Origin: Carnegiea gigantea
Lineage: Eukaryota > Streptophyta > Magnoliopsida > Caryophyllales > Cactaceae
DNA: 64,000 bases
Reading direction: 5' to 3'
Assembly (NCBI GenBank): GCA_029747015.1
Contig: JAKOGI010000188.1
Span: 143,501-207,500, forward strand
Both the position numbers and the translations under genes were made by a program. The notes below the pieces were generated by a model that was given only the letters and a program-made list of their open reading frames with translations, was not told where the DNA came from and did no database searches. This document shows, in pieces, positions 23,301-34,594 of the stretch (position 1 is the stretch's first letter; every line of letters starts with the position of its first letter).

Positions 23301-26300
23301 CTATTGCTCAGATTGGAAGTGTAATTTCCAGGGGGGATGCATCTGGATTTTGTTAAGGAAACCTCTCTAGCTTCATTGCCTTCTAGACTTAATTAGGGAC
23401 TAATGCTACTGAGAAAGAGGATGGCACAGCTTGCTAGACCATCAACATTCCTGCAGCCTTCGGCTGGAATAACAAGGACTCTGCACCTGCATTCTGGACC
23501 CAAGTAGACTCAGACTTCTCTTGCAAAGAATTAGCAAAAATCTGTTGCCACTCTATCTGGAACCTAGGGAGATTACAGGGGTTATCGGTATCTCAAACTG
23601 TGCATACTCTTCCGTCTTCCTTATTGACCAACTACAGAACAGTACTCAATGCAGCCATCAGTGATATATATATGGCCATTCTTGAGATGTGTCTTATATT
23701 AACATATTTCCAGAGTGCATTTCTCCCATCACTTGTGGTCTTTTCCTTGGCACTTGATTGATGCTTGTGTGCTGTCTTTGGTGTTTTGTTGCATCGACTT
23801 GTCTGTGTCACTGATTTGAGTACTACTTCGAGGTTTATCAGCCTATGAAGCGGAAGACTGAAGCAGCTGAGTATGTTGCTGAATCTAGTGACTGGACAAC
23901 TAGTCCAGGGTTCAATGAAGTAGTCAGCAGTCCTCTCCAGACACCTGTATCTGGAAAGGGTAGCAAGGGACAGAGAGCATCGAGGATTACCAAGTGCAAC
24001 AGAGCTGCGCCTCAGACTCCAATGTCAAATGTTGGTCAGTGCTCGACTCTTGAACCTTTATATGCTTCTTGCTTGTCTAAGGAGACTCTCTCCTTTTTTT
24101 GCCTCCTTTTTTCCTGGGATTTGGTGCTTTAAGGAGAGTTGAGGCATTGTCTTATGGCGTTATGAATTTCTTTCTGAGTTTTTTAATTGAGGCATCCTCT
24201 TTATCTGCAGATGTTCATGGTTAAGGATCTGGTAGGATATCTGTATTGTTCATTTGATTGACATATTAGCTTGCAGGGTCCCCTGGTGGTGCTCCAGTTG
24301 GTCCTTGTCGCTATGATAGCTCTCTCGGTAATCGAACTTTTCAGTTTTTAAACTTCTAGCGCAGTTGCTGTGACTTATGTTTATATATAGTCCTGTAGGA
24401 TTTGACAAATGTTGATCTTTTTCTGGTTATTCAGGACTATTGACAAAAAAGTTTATTGAACTAATCAAACGTGCTGAAGATGGTATGCTTGATCTGAACA
24501 AAGCTGCTGATACTTTAGAGGTGATCATTTGCAATATGCTCCTGCTAGTGTGACTCGTTTTGCTCTTGTCCTAAAGCATTATGATATTCCCTTCTTGTAT
24601 GTTCCAGGTCCAAAAGAGGCGGATTTATGATATTACCAATGTTCTAGAGGGCATAGGTCTCATTGAAAAGAAGCTAAAGAACAGAATACAATGGAAGTAT
24701 GTATAACTTGTATATGCATTTGCCTTTCTTTTGTGGCTTTATTGGGACAATTCTACCAATATTCTTGATGCTATACTGAAGAAGGTCGTTAATTCTTTAG
24801 GGGACTTGATGTCTCAAGGCCAGGTGGGGGAGAAGATAGTGTTACTAGTCTACAGGTATGGACAGCTGGAATATTGTTTTTAGAATTTTTGGGCGCTAAT
24901 AATCTTGGGGGCCTGCACAATAATAGTACCAACTTTAAAGTTGGCTAGCAATGGGTCATACTTTGGACATATTTAACGTGTTTACGCCGACATCAAATTG
25001 GACTGTGTTTGATACAGTGGGCTGCTTATGTGGAAGAATCGCATGCAATAATTTCATAGTTGTATGCAATTGCATAAGTATAATATGCGACATTTCATAT
25101 TGTGCAATTGGTGAATTGCATATGTTTCTTAACTCTTAGCTCTGTCGTCCACATCAGCATTCTGTTGAATCAAATACCAGAAAAGTTGGTGTTGATGTAA
25201 TGAAATTGAATATGTTCAAAGTACGGACCGCAGATAGCCAATTTTAAAGTAGGGATTATTTTCATCCAAACCTCTCCGAAAGTACGGATTATTATTGCCC
25301 GTAAACCCCTTTTTTTAATTGCTTCTTGATTTGCCATTTTCTTAAATTTCCAAAATGATGATGCTTCTTGACAAGGTCCATAACAGAATAAATGATGTAT
25401 TCTTGTTTTCCGGTGTTTATTCCCATGATGTGTCTCTGATGTTAGTCTCAGCACATCTTTGTCTCCTGTTGCAGGCAGATGTTGAAAATCTTTCAATGGA
25501 GGAGTGCAGATTGGATGAACAGATAAGGTTGTTTAAATATAAGTATGCTTCGGAAGCTTAGACATGTTGATTGCTTTGTGTTTAAATGATGATGTTGCTC
25601 AAATTCTTTCAGAGAAATGCAAGAAAGGTTGAGGCAACTGAGTGAAGATGAAAATAATCAGAAGTATGTCCCATTCACTGCTTTTCCTGGGTTTTATTTG
25701 CAACAAAATGGCAACTCATAGCCTATGTGTCTTGTGTTTTGCAAATGACATTATTCAGGTGGCTGTTTGTTACTGAAGAAGATATAAAATGTCTACCTTG
25801 TTTTCAGGTTTGTGTCTTTTATTTTATGTTTTTCCTCCACTACTTGTGTCAAATTTCTCAGTTGTAAGGTAGCTTTTCCACTATATACTAGTTTTGGTGC
25901 TTTCTGCTATTTTATAACTGCTAATCTGGGGGTATATGGCAGAATGAAACCTTGATTGCAATTAAAGCCCCTCATGGCACAACTTTGGAGGTTCCTGATC
26001 CAGATGAGGTAATTTAAAATGAGATGAATGGGAGTATAGTTTTGAATACTTGTGAATTCCGCAAGTCTATAGTCACTGTTGTGCTGTGCTAGGCTGTTGA
26101 TTATCCCCAGAGAAGATACAGAATAGTTCTTCGGAGCACGATGGGTCCTATTGATGTATACCTTGTCAGGTGTGATTTATTCTTCTGTCTAGACCTTTGG
26201 TATTTAGCTCTTATTCTTTTCTTAATTAATCCAAAAAAAATAGTTTATTTCTGATATATCTGCATCTTTTTCTGGAGAGCTACCAGAGAGAAAAATGTTG

Positions 26301-27733
26301 TTGATATGAATAGCAATTAACAAGAGTTATATCTAGATTCTTTTTGCATGTTTGTGATGTTTTTGCTTGTTGATAAATCATTGGCTTCTGTCTGATCTGT
26401 TTGCACTGTGGTGTGGACATACTTAGTTGAGTTGTATCTAGATTCTAGAATAAGCAATTGAAGGAAAGATTCTTCAGCTTGTAGTTTCTAATGCTTAATT
26501 GCACAACTAAGGGATGGAAAACAGGTTATTAGGCATTGGTTCTGCCTTTGTTACCCTTATACTCTGGGTTTCTGGCCCCTTTTCCCAATCTTCACAACTA
26601 TGAGTGAACTTATTTCCTCATGTTTCCAGTCAATTTGAAGAGAAGTTTGAGGAGATCAATGGTGCCGAGGCTCCTTCAAGCCTTCCAAGTACCTCAGGTC
26701 ATAATGAAGAGATGGCCACTAGCCTAGAGGATGAAACTAGAGGCAATGAGCTGGAAATGGAAGGACAAGAAGTTAATAGGACATGCTCAGATTCCAATGC
26801 TTCTCAGGATTTTGTGGGTGGAATCATGAAGATAGTGCCTGAAGTTGATGTAAGTTTTTGGCTTTTTGGCATTTTGCTTGTCATGGCGCCAAAAGAAGGG
26901 TGGGGGGGTTCAAACTGCTTTGAGTAGACGTCAGATAATTTGATGGCTTACATGGCATTGGCAAAGTTTCCTATTTATGAATGTGTGCATCAGCCATTTT
27001 TTCCCTTTGCATATATGGCAATGGAATGGGTTGATGATTCCTTACGCACACGGTTTTCTAGATAATTGAATAGATGTAAATTTTAAGGATGTGTCAAAAG
27101 ATTTTCAATTCTAAAATGTCTTCCCCAAATTTTTTTGGCTGGTTTCTTGGAACTAGTCTCTGTATAGGCGGTGATGCTCGCAAAGGTAAGGTCGTCTATA
27201 TCTAGATCCCCCCAGACCCTGTGCAAGCGAGGCACACACTGGGAGTTGTGTTGTAATAAATTTTAAGAATGTCTAATGCTATTCATCTATTGGAGAACTT
27301 ACGGGAATAAATGTGGCTATCCATACTATTTTTGTTGCACACAGCTTGTCTTGCGTACGGCGTGTGTATGCTGGATGAGTGTAGCTAAATTGTGCAAGTC
27401 TTCTGCTACATTTGCAGAGTGATGCAGATTATTGGCTGATGTCAGATAATGATGTTAGCATCACTGACATGTGGAGAACGGACTGTATCCTTTTTGAGTT
27501 CATGGGCTCTTATAAAATCTGACTTTATTACTAACCCCCCCCCCCCCCAAAAAAGACACCCAGAAGTCCTGTCACTGGCTTCCCTGACCTCTGCCATAGC
27601 TGGAATGGAATGGCCTGAACTGGAAACTATTCCTGAAGACTTTTCTATGGCCAATGTCACCACACCCCAGCCGCAGAGCCCACCGCCATCAAGTGCAGTG
27701 CAAGTTCCACCTGCTAATGTGAAGGGAACATAA
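20341..27733 (+). CDS. E2F: E2F transcription factor, E2FA/E2FB type
   Basis: Fourteen coding exons with consistent phases and GT-AG borders: 20341-20517, 23842-24034, 24277-24327, 24435-24520, 24608-24696, 24801-24855, 25475-25527, 25613-25663, 25759-25807, 25943-26008, 26093-26169, 26630-26849, 27418-27484, 27600-27733. The protein is 455 residues (483 if the in-frame ATG at 20257 is used). A Pro/Gln-rich N-terminus contains M-K-P-P-F, then P-M-K-R-K. The winged-helix DNA-binding domain is at about 135-199, with [18 protein letters not shown] at 173-190. A coiled-coil dimerisation region spans 200-266 and the marked box about 269-325. The C-terminal Rb-binding motif has [16 protein letters not shown] at about 393-408. 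Canonical E2Fs pair with DP proteins in the nucleus to control S-phase genes and are held by RBR. The N- and C-terminal marks fit E2FA/B rather than E2FC. Intron 1 is 3.3 kb. Confidence 0.95.
27165..27245 (+). repeat. Au-SINE-like fragment in E2F intron 12
   Basis: It reads TAGGCGGTGATGCTCGCAAA, then GGTAAGGTCGTCTATATC, then CCCCCCAGACCCTGTGCAAG and a GCACACACTGGG tail. This order of blocks matches the plant Au SINE as I remember it (GGCGGTAATG, AAGGTTGCGTACA, CCCCGGACCCCGCGCATAGC, GTGCACCGGG). It lies inside an intron and away from splice borders. Confidence 0.5.
27535..27548. repeat. C14 homopolymer in E2F intron 13
   Basis: An uninterrupted run of 14 C in a 115-bp intron, about 50 bp before the acceptor at 27598-27599. 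Its length may vary or be a sequencing artefact. It does not touch the coding sequence. Confidence 0.8.
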
Positions 27734-28819
27734 TAAGCAGGGAAGTTGCTATTAACCTTGTCTAGATGCCGTATTTTCACGGCCAGGTGACTGAGCTGCC
27801 TGCCATTTCCTTACTCGTTTCTGAAATTGGATCTTAAAAGAGCTTCAAGGATGCCACCGCATGTTATTGCGATAACACCTGGTGCTTAAAGTGATGTCTG
27901 GTGGGATTGCACTGCTGATCCATCCTTGAGGCGGGCAGCAAAGATGATCACTGCTATGACAGTGAATAGTATTAGAGCTTCCTTTCTAGCTGCGGTTGTA
28001 GCTGTACATTATTTGTTCCTTGATTTTAAGTTACTCACATCAGAGTGTCTAGATCAACATATTTGAGTTGTTGAGTTATGGAGCAAATTCTGGTGCTCTC
28101 AGAGTAGTAGGCTCCAATGCTGTGGAAATGGATGAGTTCGAAGGGGCCAACAAATGCAATGCAGCTGCTTTACTGGTTTGCCATGTACAACATTATATTC
28201 TCTTTATAGACAGATTCTGCATATTGGCCTCCCTTTTACAAGTTGTATCATTCCCGTGAGATTTGGGAAGTGTGAAATCTGTTCATTTTTATTCCTGACC
28301 AAAGCAATTTGATTGACATTTATGGTGGCTTTTAGCCTCCTACGAATGCTCAAGATCACGCGACGCCATTGCTAGATTGTTGGAGGATTTGTTCAGCGAG
28401 AACTTTGTGGGGGCACTACATTCTAATTTGGTACTTTTGGCACATTTCTAATACATTGTCAGCAGTGTTTCCTTGTTCAAATTTAACTCATTATGTTTGA
28501 AGCATTATATCAAGAAACAGACTAGACAGCTGAATTATAGGTGCACACATTTCACGTCCATTAAAGTATTGCAAATTTTTCAGATGAGATCGTTTTATAA
28601 TAACTTATTGTGACACCATTGTTATACTTAAAAATGAACATCAGATCTAAGAGATTAGTACGATAATGTTTGAAAGATTACAATACTCTGCTACAAACCT
28701 CCATATATCAAAATATCATACATCTTACAGGTTACATAAACACGAACCAAAAAGCTCCACGTCTCGCAATTATATATGTACTAATGTCCCCTCAAATATA
28801 AACAAAGGAGCAATGATAC
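27734..28819. other. Convergent 3' region between E2F and the FAM210-like gene
   Basis: This holds the 3' untranslated regions of both genes and about 1 kb of spacer. The first ~600 bp after the E2F stop look like ordinary transcribed plant sequence. No further gene was seen. Confidence 0.5.
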
Positions 28820-29795
28820 TCAGTTGTCTTGATCTACTTTCTTCCCAATCCAAGCAGCAACAATGGGAGTAAGGGCAACCGTTGGGGGAAATCTTATGGG
28901 TGATGCAGCCTTGTGCGCAGCATATGCCAGTGCAAATGTCCCTACTTTCTCTCCTGTCTCATTAGTTGCAATTCCCACCTATTCAAAACCCAAAGGGAGA
29001 AAAATCAGCCATAAAATGTAAAAAAGAACAAGAAAAACTGCATAATAATACATAACATTGTGAATTATGTCAAGTGAAGTCAGGCCACTTTTTTATTCTT
29101 CTTCTTTTTTGTTTTTTTTTTTTTTTCCTTAAAGGGATTCATTTGAGTGGAGGATACCTTGTGAAGCAGAGCAGGGACATCAACACCAGCACTGATAAGA
29201 GCATAGCACAGTGTAAATGAAATCAAAGATAAACTTATAGATGTTGCCAAGTATGCCCCTCCATATTTTGCCAGTAACTCTTTTGCTTGATCCCCTTTTG
29301 ACTTCTTCCCTTTCCCTCCTTCTTCCTCTTCTTTTGAGCTAAATATCTACACATTTCACAGCCACAAATCCTTCATCTAGTTAGTCCATAACAAGATTTT
29401 GCAGAACATAAATCAAATTCAAGCAATACCCAGAATCCCGACCCATCAGAAAACTCACAAAAGACTTCATCTTGAAGGGTTGGGCAACACAAAAAGATCA
29501 AAGCAAAACGACCCCAAAAAAGAGAAATTGAATTGAATTAGTATAGTACCTTCCAGAGACCAGCTTCAAGGCCATACTTCTTAGTGACTTCTTCAACTGA
29601 TGAAGACGAAGATGAAGAAGGAGGGGATTGTGTTTGTGCCTGTGTTTGGGTAGTTTTATCTCTGACAGCTCTAACTTGAAATGGATTAATTGATGAGAAA
29701 TTAGAAGGCAGATTAGGGATAGCTGTGAATCTGCATCTGCGAGAGACAGACGAGGGAGAAGAGGAGAGAGAAAGAGTGGGAATAGCTGTTGTCAT
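28820..29795 (-). CDS. Plastid-targeted FAM210/DUF1279 domain protein
   Basis: Three coding exons on the minus strand: 29795-29550, 29346-29158, 28978-28820. All junctions are phase 0 with GT-AG borders, giving 197 residues. Residues 1-50 are Ser/Thr/Arg-rich with few acidic residues, like a chloroplast transit peptide, followed by a Ser/Gln/Thr linker. The DUF1279 region starts near K-K-Y-G-L-E-A (74-80) and continues through K-E-L-L-A-K-Y-G-G-A-Y-L-A-T. A hydrophobic membrane-like helix spans about 115-135, followed by G-V-D-V-P-A-L-L. The C-terminal part includes A-H-K-A-A-S-P-I-R-F-P-P-T, which is strongly conserved in this family. Plant members are organelle proteins of uncertain role, so no reaction is proposed. 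It is convergent with E2F. The start is the only ATG before the transit-like stretch. Confidence 0.9.
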
Positions 29796-29799
29796 CTTG

Positions 29800-30760
29800 A
29801 TTTTCTGACTCCCTGTCCATACACTTACTAGTTTCCCTTCTTCTGTAATGTAATCTCTTTCCTGTTCTTCAAAGTTTCAGATACCCTTTTCGTGTGATAT
29901 TTTATCAGATCTCTGAAAATCAAGATGGGCAGAAATTATTTAACTCGAAGTTGTATCCATCAAGTAAAGTAAGGTCTTTGAATTAAGAGGCCCACTTATA
30001 TGGTATACTCGAATTTGAAGATCCATTGGGGTGGCACGATTTGAATCATAAGAATCTTATTATTTTTGAAAAGGAAACCATTAAAAATAGGTGGTTTGTT
30101 TTTTATAAGAAAGACATTATCATTTTTAGTAACTCAGGTCTATCTTATAACAGTGATGGATCCAGGCATTTGGATCAGGGGGTGTCTACCTATAATAGTC
30201 GTCGCCGTATGTACTAAAAAAATAAAGTTTAACAATACATGGAAATATTAGATTCACTCTCATTTTCCTCATCTATTTGACACTCGTTAATATTAGAACC
30301 GACTCCACTAGCACTTGTATTATTTTCTTTGACCTTTTTAGATTGTTTCATTTTCAAGTGCCGTAAAATGGAATTATTAGATTGATCTATATTAAATATA
30401 TTAAAGTGGAAAAAATAAGGCAAACTCGCCTAAAAAATCAAGTAATACAGAGTAGGACAACAAGTTATATATTAGACATCAAATTCTTAGTTATTCACTT
30501 AATTATTATTTCAAAGTGAACACAAAGCAAACTATAAAGCTAAGTCCAAGTCAAAAGTATAAATAAATTTTTGGTAGCAACATTACAGGGGCAGATCCTA
30601 CTATAGGAACCAAGCAACTTCAATGTTCCTAACACGATAGAACCTAACAATTGCAAGGGCACAAAACTACTAACCAAGCAATTCAGAAGCAATAATTCAA
30701 GCAAAACAAAAAATTCAATTCAATTGTGCAGAGATGAAGCCCTAAAAATACCAATATAGG
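29800..30760. other. Upstream of the FAM210-like gene, nothing recognised
   Basis: The first ~100 bp are its likely 5' leader and promoter (minus strand). The rest is AT-rich with no supported gene. Confidence 0.45.
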
Positions 30761-30764
30761 TTGA

Positions 30765-30860
30765 TTCAAGTGGTTTGACACTTACTCCTCTTAAGTAGGG
30801 TCTCGGATTCGGGTCTTGTGAATGGAGAAAATTTATGATGGGAGTGTTCTACCAATTCTA
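30765..30860 (+). repeat. SINE-like dispersed repeat, copy 3
   Basis: It reads TTCAAGTGGTTTGACACTTA, then TCGGGTCTTGTGAATGGAG and AAAATTTATGATGGGAG, the same block order as the other copies. Confidence 0.5.
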
Positions 30861-30926
30861 AAATAAACTACCATTTTGGACTGGAAAGAATTACACTTTA
30901 AATAATTTAACTAATATATATTGGTT

Positions 30927-31060
30927 ATTTGGTTCAAATAGTTTGACACTTGTTTTATTTAAGCAAGTTATCAGGTTCAAGTCTTGTGAATAGAGAAAAT
31001 CTAGGATGGGTGAACTTTATCCCATGTTAGACCAGTAGTAGTTTGATTCCAGTAAAAGGG
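30927..31060 (+). repeat. SINE-like dispersed repeat, copy 4
   Basis: It reads TTCAAATAGTTTGACACTTG, then a B-box-like AGGTTCAAGTCTTGTGAAT, then GAGAAAATCTAGGATGGG and GACCAGTAGTAGTTTGATTC. It ends next to the (TA)n(TG)n tract, as SINE-like copies often abut simple repeats. Confidence 0.5.
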
Positions 31061-31069
31061 AGGATCATG

Positions 31070-31190
<121 letters not shown>

Positions 31191-32087
31191 AAGAATTCAA
31201 GTATTAGTTTTTTAACTAACAAAATAAAGAGCTATGCTAAGAATCTAAGATGATGAAACTCACATAATATGAAGATACAAATATGAAGTCATTGCATATA
31301 CTCGTTGTATGAAATAACCATTATGTTAACTAATTAACATGCATCATGATGCCTGAACTGATATTTGTTAATCACACTCGTGCTAACAGATATACACCCT
31401 TGGCTAACATCACCAAGAGAATTTGTACCATCATACAGTTTTTTTTTTTTTTGGATAAAATTTCAAAATAGGCAAAAGTAACCGGTTTAAAGAAAGCAAC
31501 ATAGGCCCCCCCCCCCCAAAACCCCCAAAAAAGGGGTATTTTGCACCTACCACCCTCGGATTTTCGGCATTAATTTTTTGGACCCTGATCTTATTTTGTT
31601 GAGTTATAACTACCCTGAGGTTTTATACTTCTGATTTTTAACTACCAAAACTTTCGAAATTTAGAGAAAAGTTCCTATTCTGGGTAAAATGTGGTTGGTT
31701 TATATGCTTAAACTTCTTATAATGACTTTACTGGTACTAGTTATCACAATCTACTACTTATATCATAAATATTATATTTTCTGTGATTAACGGCCCACTA
31801 TGCTTAACAAAATAATTAAAACTTAATTAGAGAGTTTTTGACCATTGCTTGAACTTAATCGGCGCTGGATTCTGACGTTCCTATAACTTTCGATTTACAG
31901 AGACTGCTAATCTCAACCCCACATCCCTTAGATCAGGCACAACACAGATTTGTTTCGTTTCCTACCTCATACCGTAGTCACTAATCAAGTTTTAAGTACT
32001 TTAAATGATAGCGAGATTTTAATCAAGAAATCATAATATTTAGGACATAAGACTCGATTGAATAACGTTCCCTACTGGGAAACTTCT

Positions 32088-32093
32088 TTTATT
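32088..32093 (-). terminator. AATAAA polyadenylation signal of the caulimovirus-like element
   Basis: CAATAAAAGAAG on the minus strand, about 160 nt downstream of the TATA box at 32251-32262. That spacing suits the terminally redundant pregenomic RNA of caulimovirids. Confidence 0.5.
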
Positions 32094-32250
32094 GAAAGTT
32101 TGAAGGTGGAAATATTACAATGGAAAGCTTTGAAGAGGGATTTAAGCTAAGATTATTAGAGATGCTTGCTCATAGAGAAATGGAGAATCCCTACTTCTCT
32201 TTTGCTTAAGAATGCTCAAATGACCGTGTCCCTTCTCAGCATTCGACCTC

Positions 32251-32262
32251 TTTATTTATAGA
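32251..32262 (-). promoter_or_regulatory. TATA box of the caulimovirus-like element
   Basis: On the minus strand CCCCTCTATAAATAAAGAGG gives a strong TATA box. It is followed by a purine-rich leader and, about 160 nt on, AATAAA. The arrangement matches a pararetrovirus full-length transcript promoter. Confidence 0.55.
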
Positions 32263-33277
32263 GGGGATGGGGGTATCTAGGATGCCCTAACGACTATAGT
32301 ACATACTAATTTTTCACATGACTATAGTACACACTGGAGGTTATAGTACACCGCTTTATTTTACAAACCAGACACTTGTCAAGATAGTACAATGATGGGG
32401 CAGCCACTTTTCAGAGCTTTTAATGATGACAAGATTAGTCATCATTATTGAGATTCTGTATGCCTTTATCTCCAATTATATCTTTCAGACCATCATTATC
32501 TGGGTAATCATCAAAATTTTCATCAAGTTGCTTACTATACTCTAGATCCCATTTCTCAAATAATTCAAAAAGATATTTCTTTTCTTTCCAGCTCCAACAT
32601 CGAATAGATAATCAAAAATATCTTCTGATACTGCTCCTTCTAGCTTTATGTACTCTTTAAACTTATTGTCATATGCGAAGGTAGTATTTTCACAATATAT
32701 TAACGTTTTTTCCTGTTCAATTAATGCCCAACTTTGATGATAAATGTTGAAAAATCCAATGGCTTTTACTAAAGCAGGATCAGTACCTAGATGTGTTGGT
32801 AGTTCAGAAACCCATTCTTGTCATTGATCATTGAGATTGTCGTAATCAACAATCTAAATAAGATAATAGTTTGATTTGACTTTTTAATTTTAATATTCGA
32901 TTAATGCGCTATACACTTTCAAATTTAGGCTTCTGCGAACTGGGACTTTTGTTGGACTATTAGGAGATGTAACAATTCAATAGATCCTTCTAAACATGTA
33001 TTGCTGAAATTTTGTCAATTTTGTAAAAATGGAAACTTTGGATCTAGGATTTCAATGAAATAAAGCACCATCCTGTATTCCCAGGCTTTAAGACAGGGTC
33101 ATTTGGGGATAATGAATTCGTTGGGAAACTAACACCACCAATTCCAGATCTATCGGGAAAGTAAATTGTTGTACCCCATGATTCTCAAATATCATAGGAA
33201 TAATGATGATAAAAGTCGATACAGGTTGCGTACCACTCATTGAACCATTTTTCTCGAACATGAGAACTTATTTTTTC

Positions 33278-33960
33278 TTAGATATTATAGGGACACTGTA
33301 GGTAATTAACTTGTAACTCTAGAAGGGAAAATCTTTGGGTTATTAGGTAGGTTGTACATAGTAGATTAAAACGTGATCTACTTTTTGTGTGGAATTCCAG
33401 GTTATCCATAAGGACTTTACTAGAAAGCGTAACCCGTTCTAGTAGGAATGACGTTTCACTAAGAATTTCCTGTTTTTTTGATAGGGGGTCAGCTTTGATG
33501 ATCATCATTGGTAAGTTCTCGAGTCAGATTATCTGCTAAAAAGTTTTTCGATCCCTGTATATGTTTAATAGAGAAGGAAAATTAGTTAAGCCATAATTGC
33601 TAGCGCAGGAGTCGCCCTTGCGTTTGCATATTTGATAAATTCTTTTTCACAAAACCAAGTATTTCCTTACAATCAGTTCGAATAAGAAAAGATTTTGGAG
33701 CTAAAAAGATTAAGAATTTTTCAATTCCCCTTATGACTGCAAGGATTTCTTTTTCCATTGCAAGATAGTTGCATTCTGCCTTATTAAAACTTGTACTACA
33801 ATATTTGCAAAGTTTTTCTCCTTCTTTGATTTTGAGTACCACATTCTAGTGCTTATTGCTGGCATCTGTTTCAAGAATTAAATCATCTCCTTCATTAGGT
33901 AAATTAAGAACAGGAAGATTCTTACACATCTTGTTGAAATTTTGAACAATTTTAATATCA
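33278..33960 (-). pseudogene. Relic of caulimovirid/Ty3-type RT C-terminus and RNase H
   Basis: Minus-strand frames show the connection region (W-T followed by a K-M-C-K-N-L-P-V-L type stretch and T-D-A-S) at 33960-33850. RNase H marks follow: F-N-K-A-E-C-N-Y and M-E-K-E-I-L-A-V near 33780-33720, and R-T-D-C-K near 33680. A D-N-L-T-R-E-L stretch lies near 33525. A stop at about 33848 and others break the frame. The 80-codon open stretch 33842-33600 is the best-preserved part. The RNase H layout is shared by Caulimoviridae and Ty3 elements. The nearby tRNA-Met primer site, capsid-like frame and absent LTRs favour the virus. Confidence 0.6.
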
Positions 33961-34165
33961 TTAATGGTCCATGTCCAGCTTATACTACTAAAAAATCAGC
34001 TTTTTTCGACGGATTTTTCGATAGAAAAAGGCACATTTTTCGTCGGAAAATGAGTTTTCCGACGGAAATTCCGGCCAATGGCGTCCGTTGGAATAAGGCT
34101 AGTCGGAAATGTGTTCCGATGGAAATAGCAAGTCTATCGGACCGCTTCTTCGATGGAATTAGGGG

Positions 34166-34594
34166 GCCGACGAACTCATCCGTCGGATGCAAAAAATTTT
34201 GGGGAAAAATTTCAAAAAAATATTTTTTTGCGAATTCTGTCGGGACCCGTCGGATCCCATCGGAAATTACATCATAACTAGCCGGATTCCGCCGGAATTT
34301 TTAAAATTTATTTTAAAAAATAAAAAATATAGTACCAAATTATATAAATATTTTTCAATATATCTAATGCACAATAAATTCTCATTATTGACATTAAATT
34401 GATATTAGCATTAAATTATACTTCATTAATAAAAAATTATATTTTTTAACAACAAAGTACAAAATTGAGAACATATCATCATCATAACAAACTAACATCA
34501 ACGTAACAAGCTAGCTATATAAACAATTAAATTTGCATAACTACATGCAAACTAATTATGCAAATTATTAAATTGAACGTATATATTTAATTAA
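34166..34594. repeat. Flank segment A, left copy
   Basis: Begins GCCGACGAACTCATCCGTCG and ends TATATATTTAATTAA directly before the 5' LTR. It recurs almost unchanged at 40348-40789 in the same orientation. The right copy has about 13 extra bases near its start (an additional CCGTCGAAAATT-type unit). Confidence 0.85.

Larger units (their letters stand above)
32040..33984 (-). mobile_element. Endogenous caulimovirus-like element, 3' part
   Basis: On the minus strand this part runs from a polymerase C-terminal region (from 33984) to a promoter and polyadenylation region (32262-32088). It has lost many codons to stops and frame breaks, so it is an ancient, non-functional relic. The matching 5' part lies at 41080-43570; a 7 kb composite transposon separates them. 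The reverse transcriptase core expected between protease and RNase H was not found on either side of the insertion, so material has been lost. Genus was not resolved; petuvirus- or florendovirus-like layouts both fit. Confidence 0.6.

Noticed and set aside
32440..33270. Host gene in the region left of the RNase H relic
   Set aside because: Minus-strand frames are riddled with stops, and the region continues the viral layout into its promoter. No host exon pattern was found.
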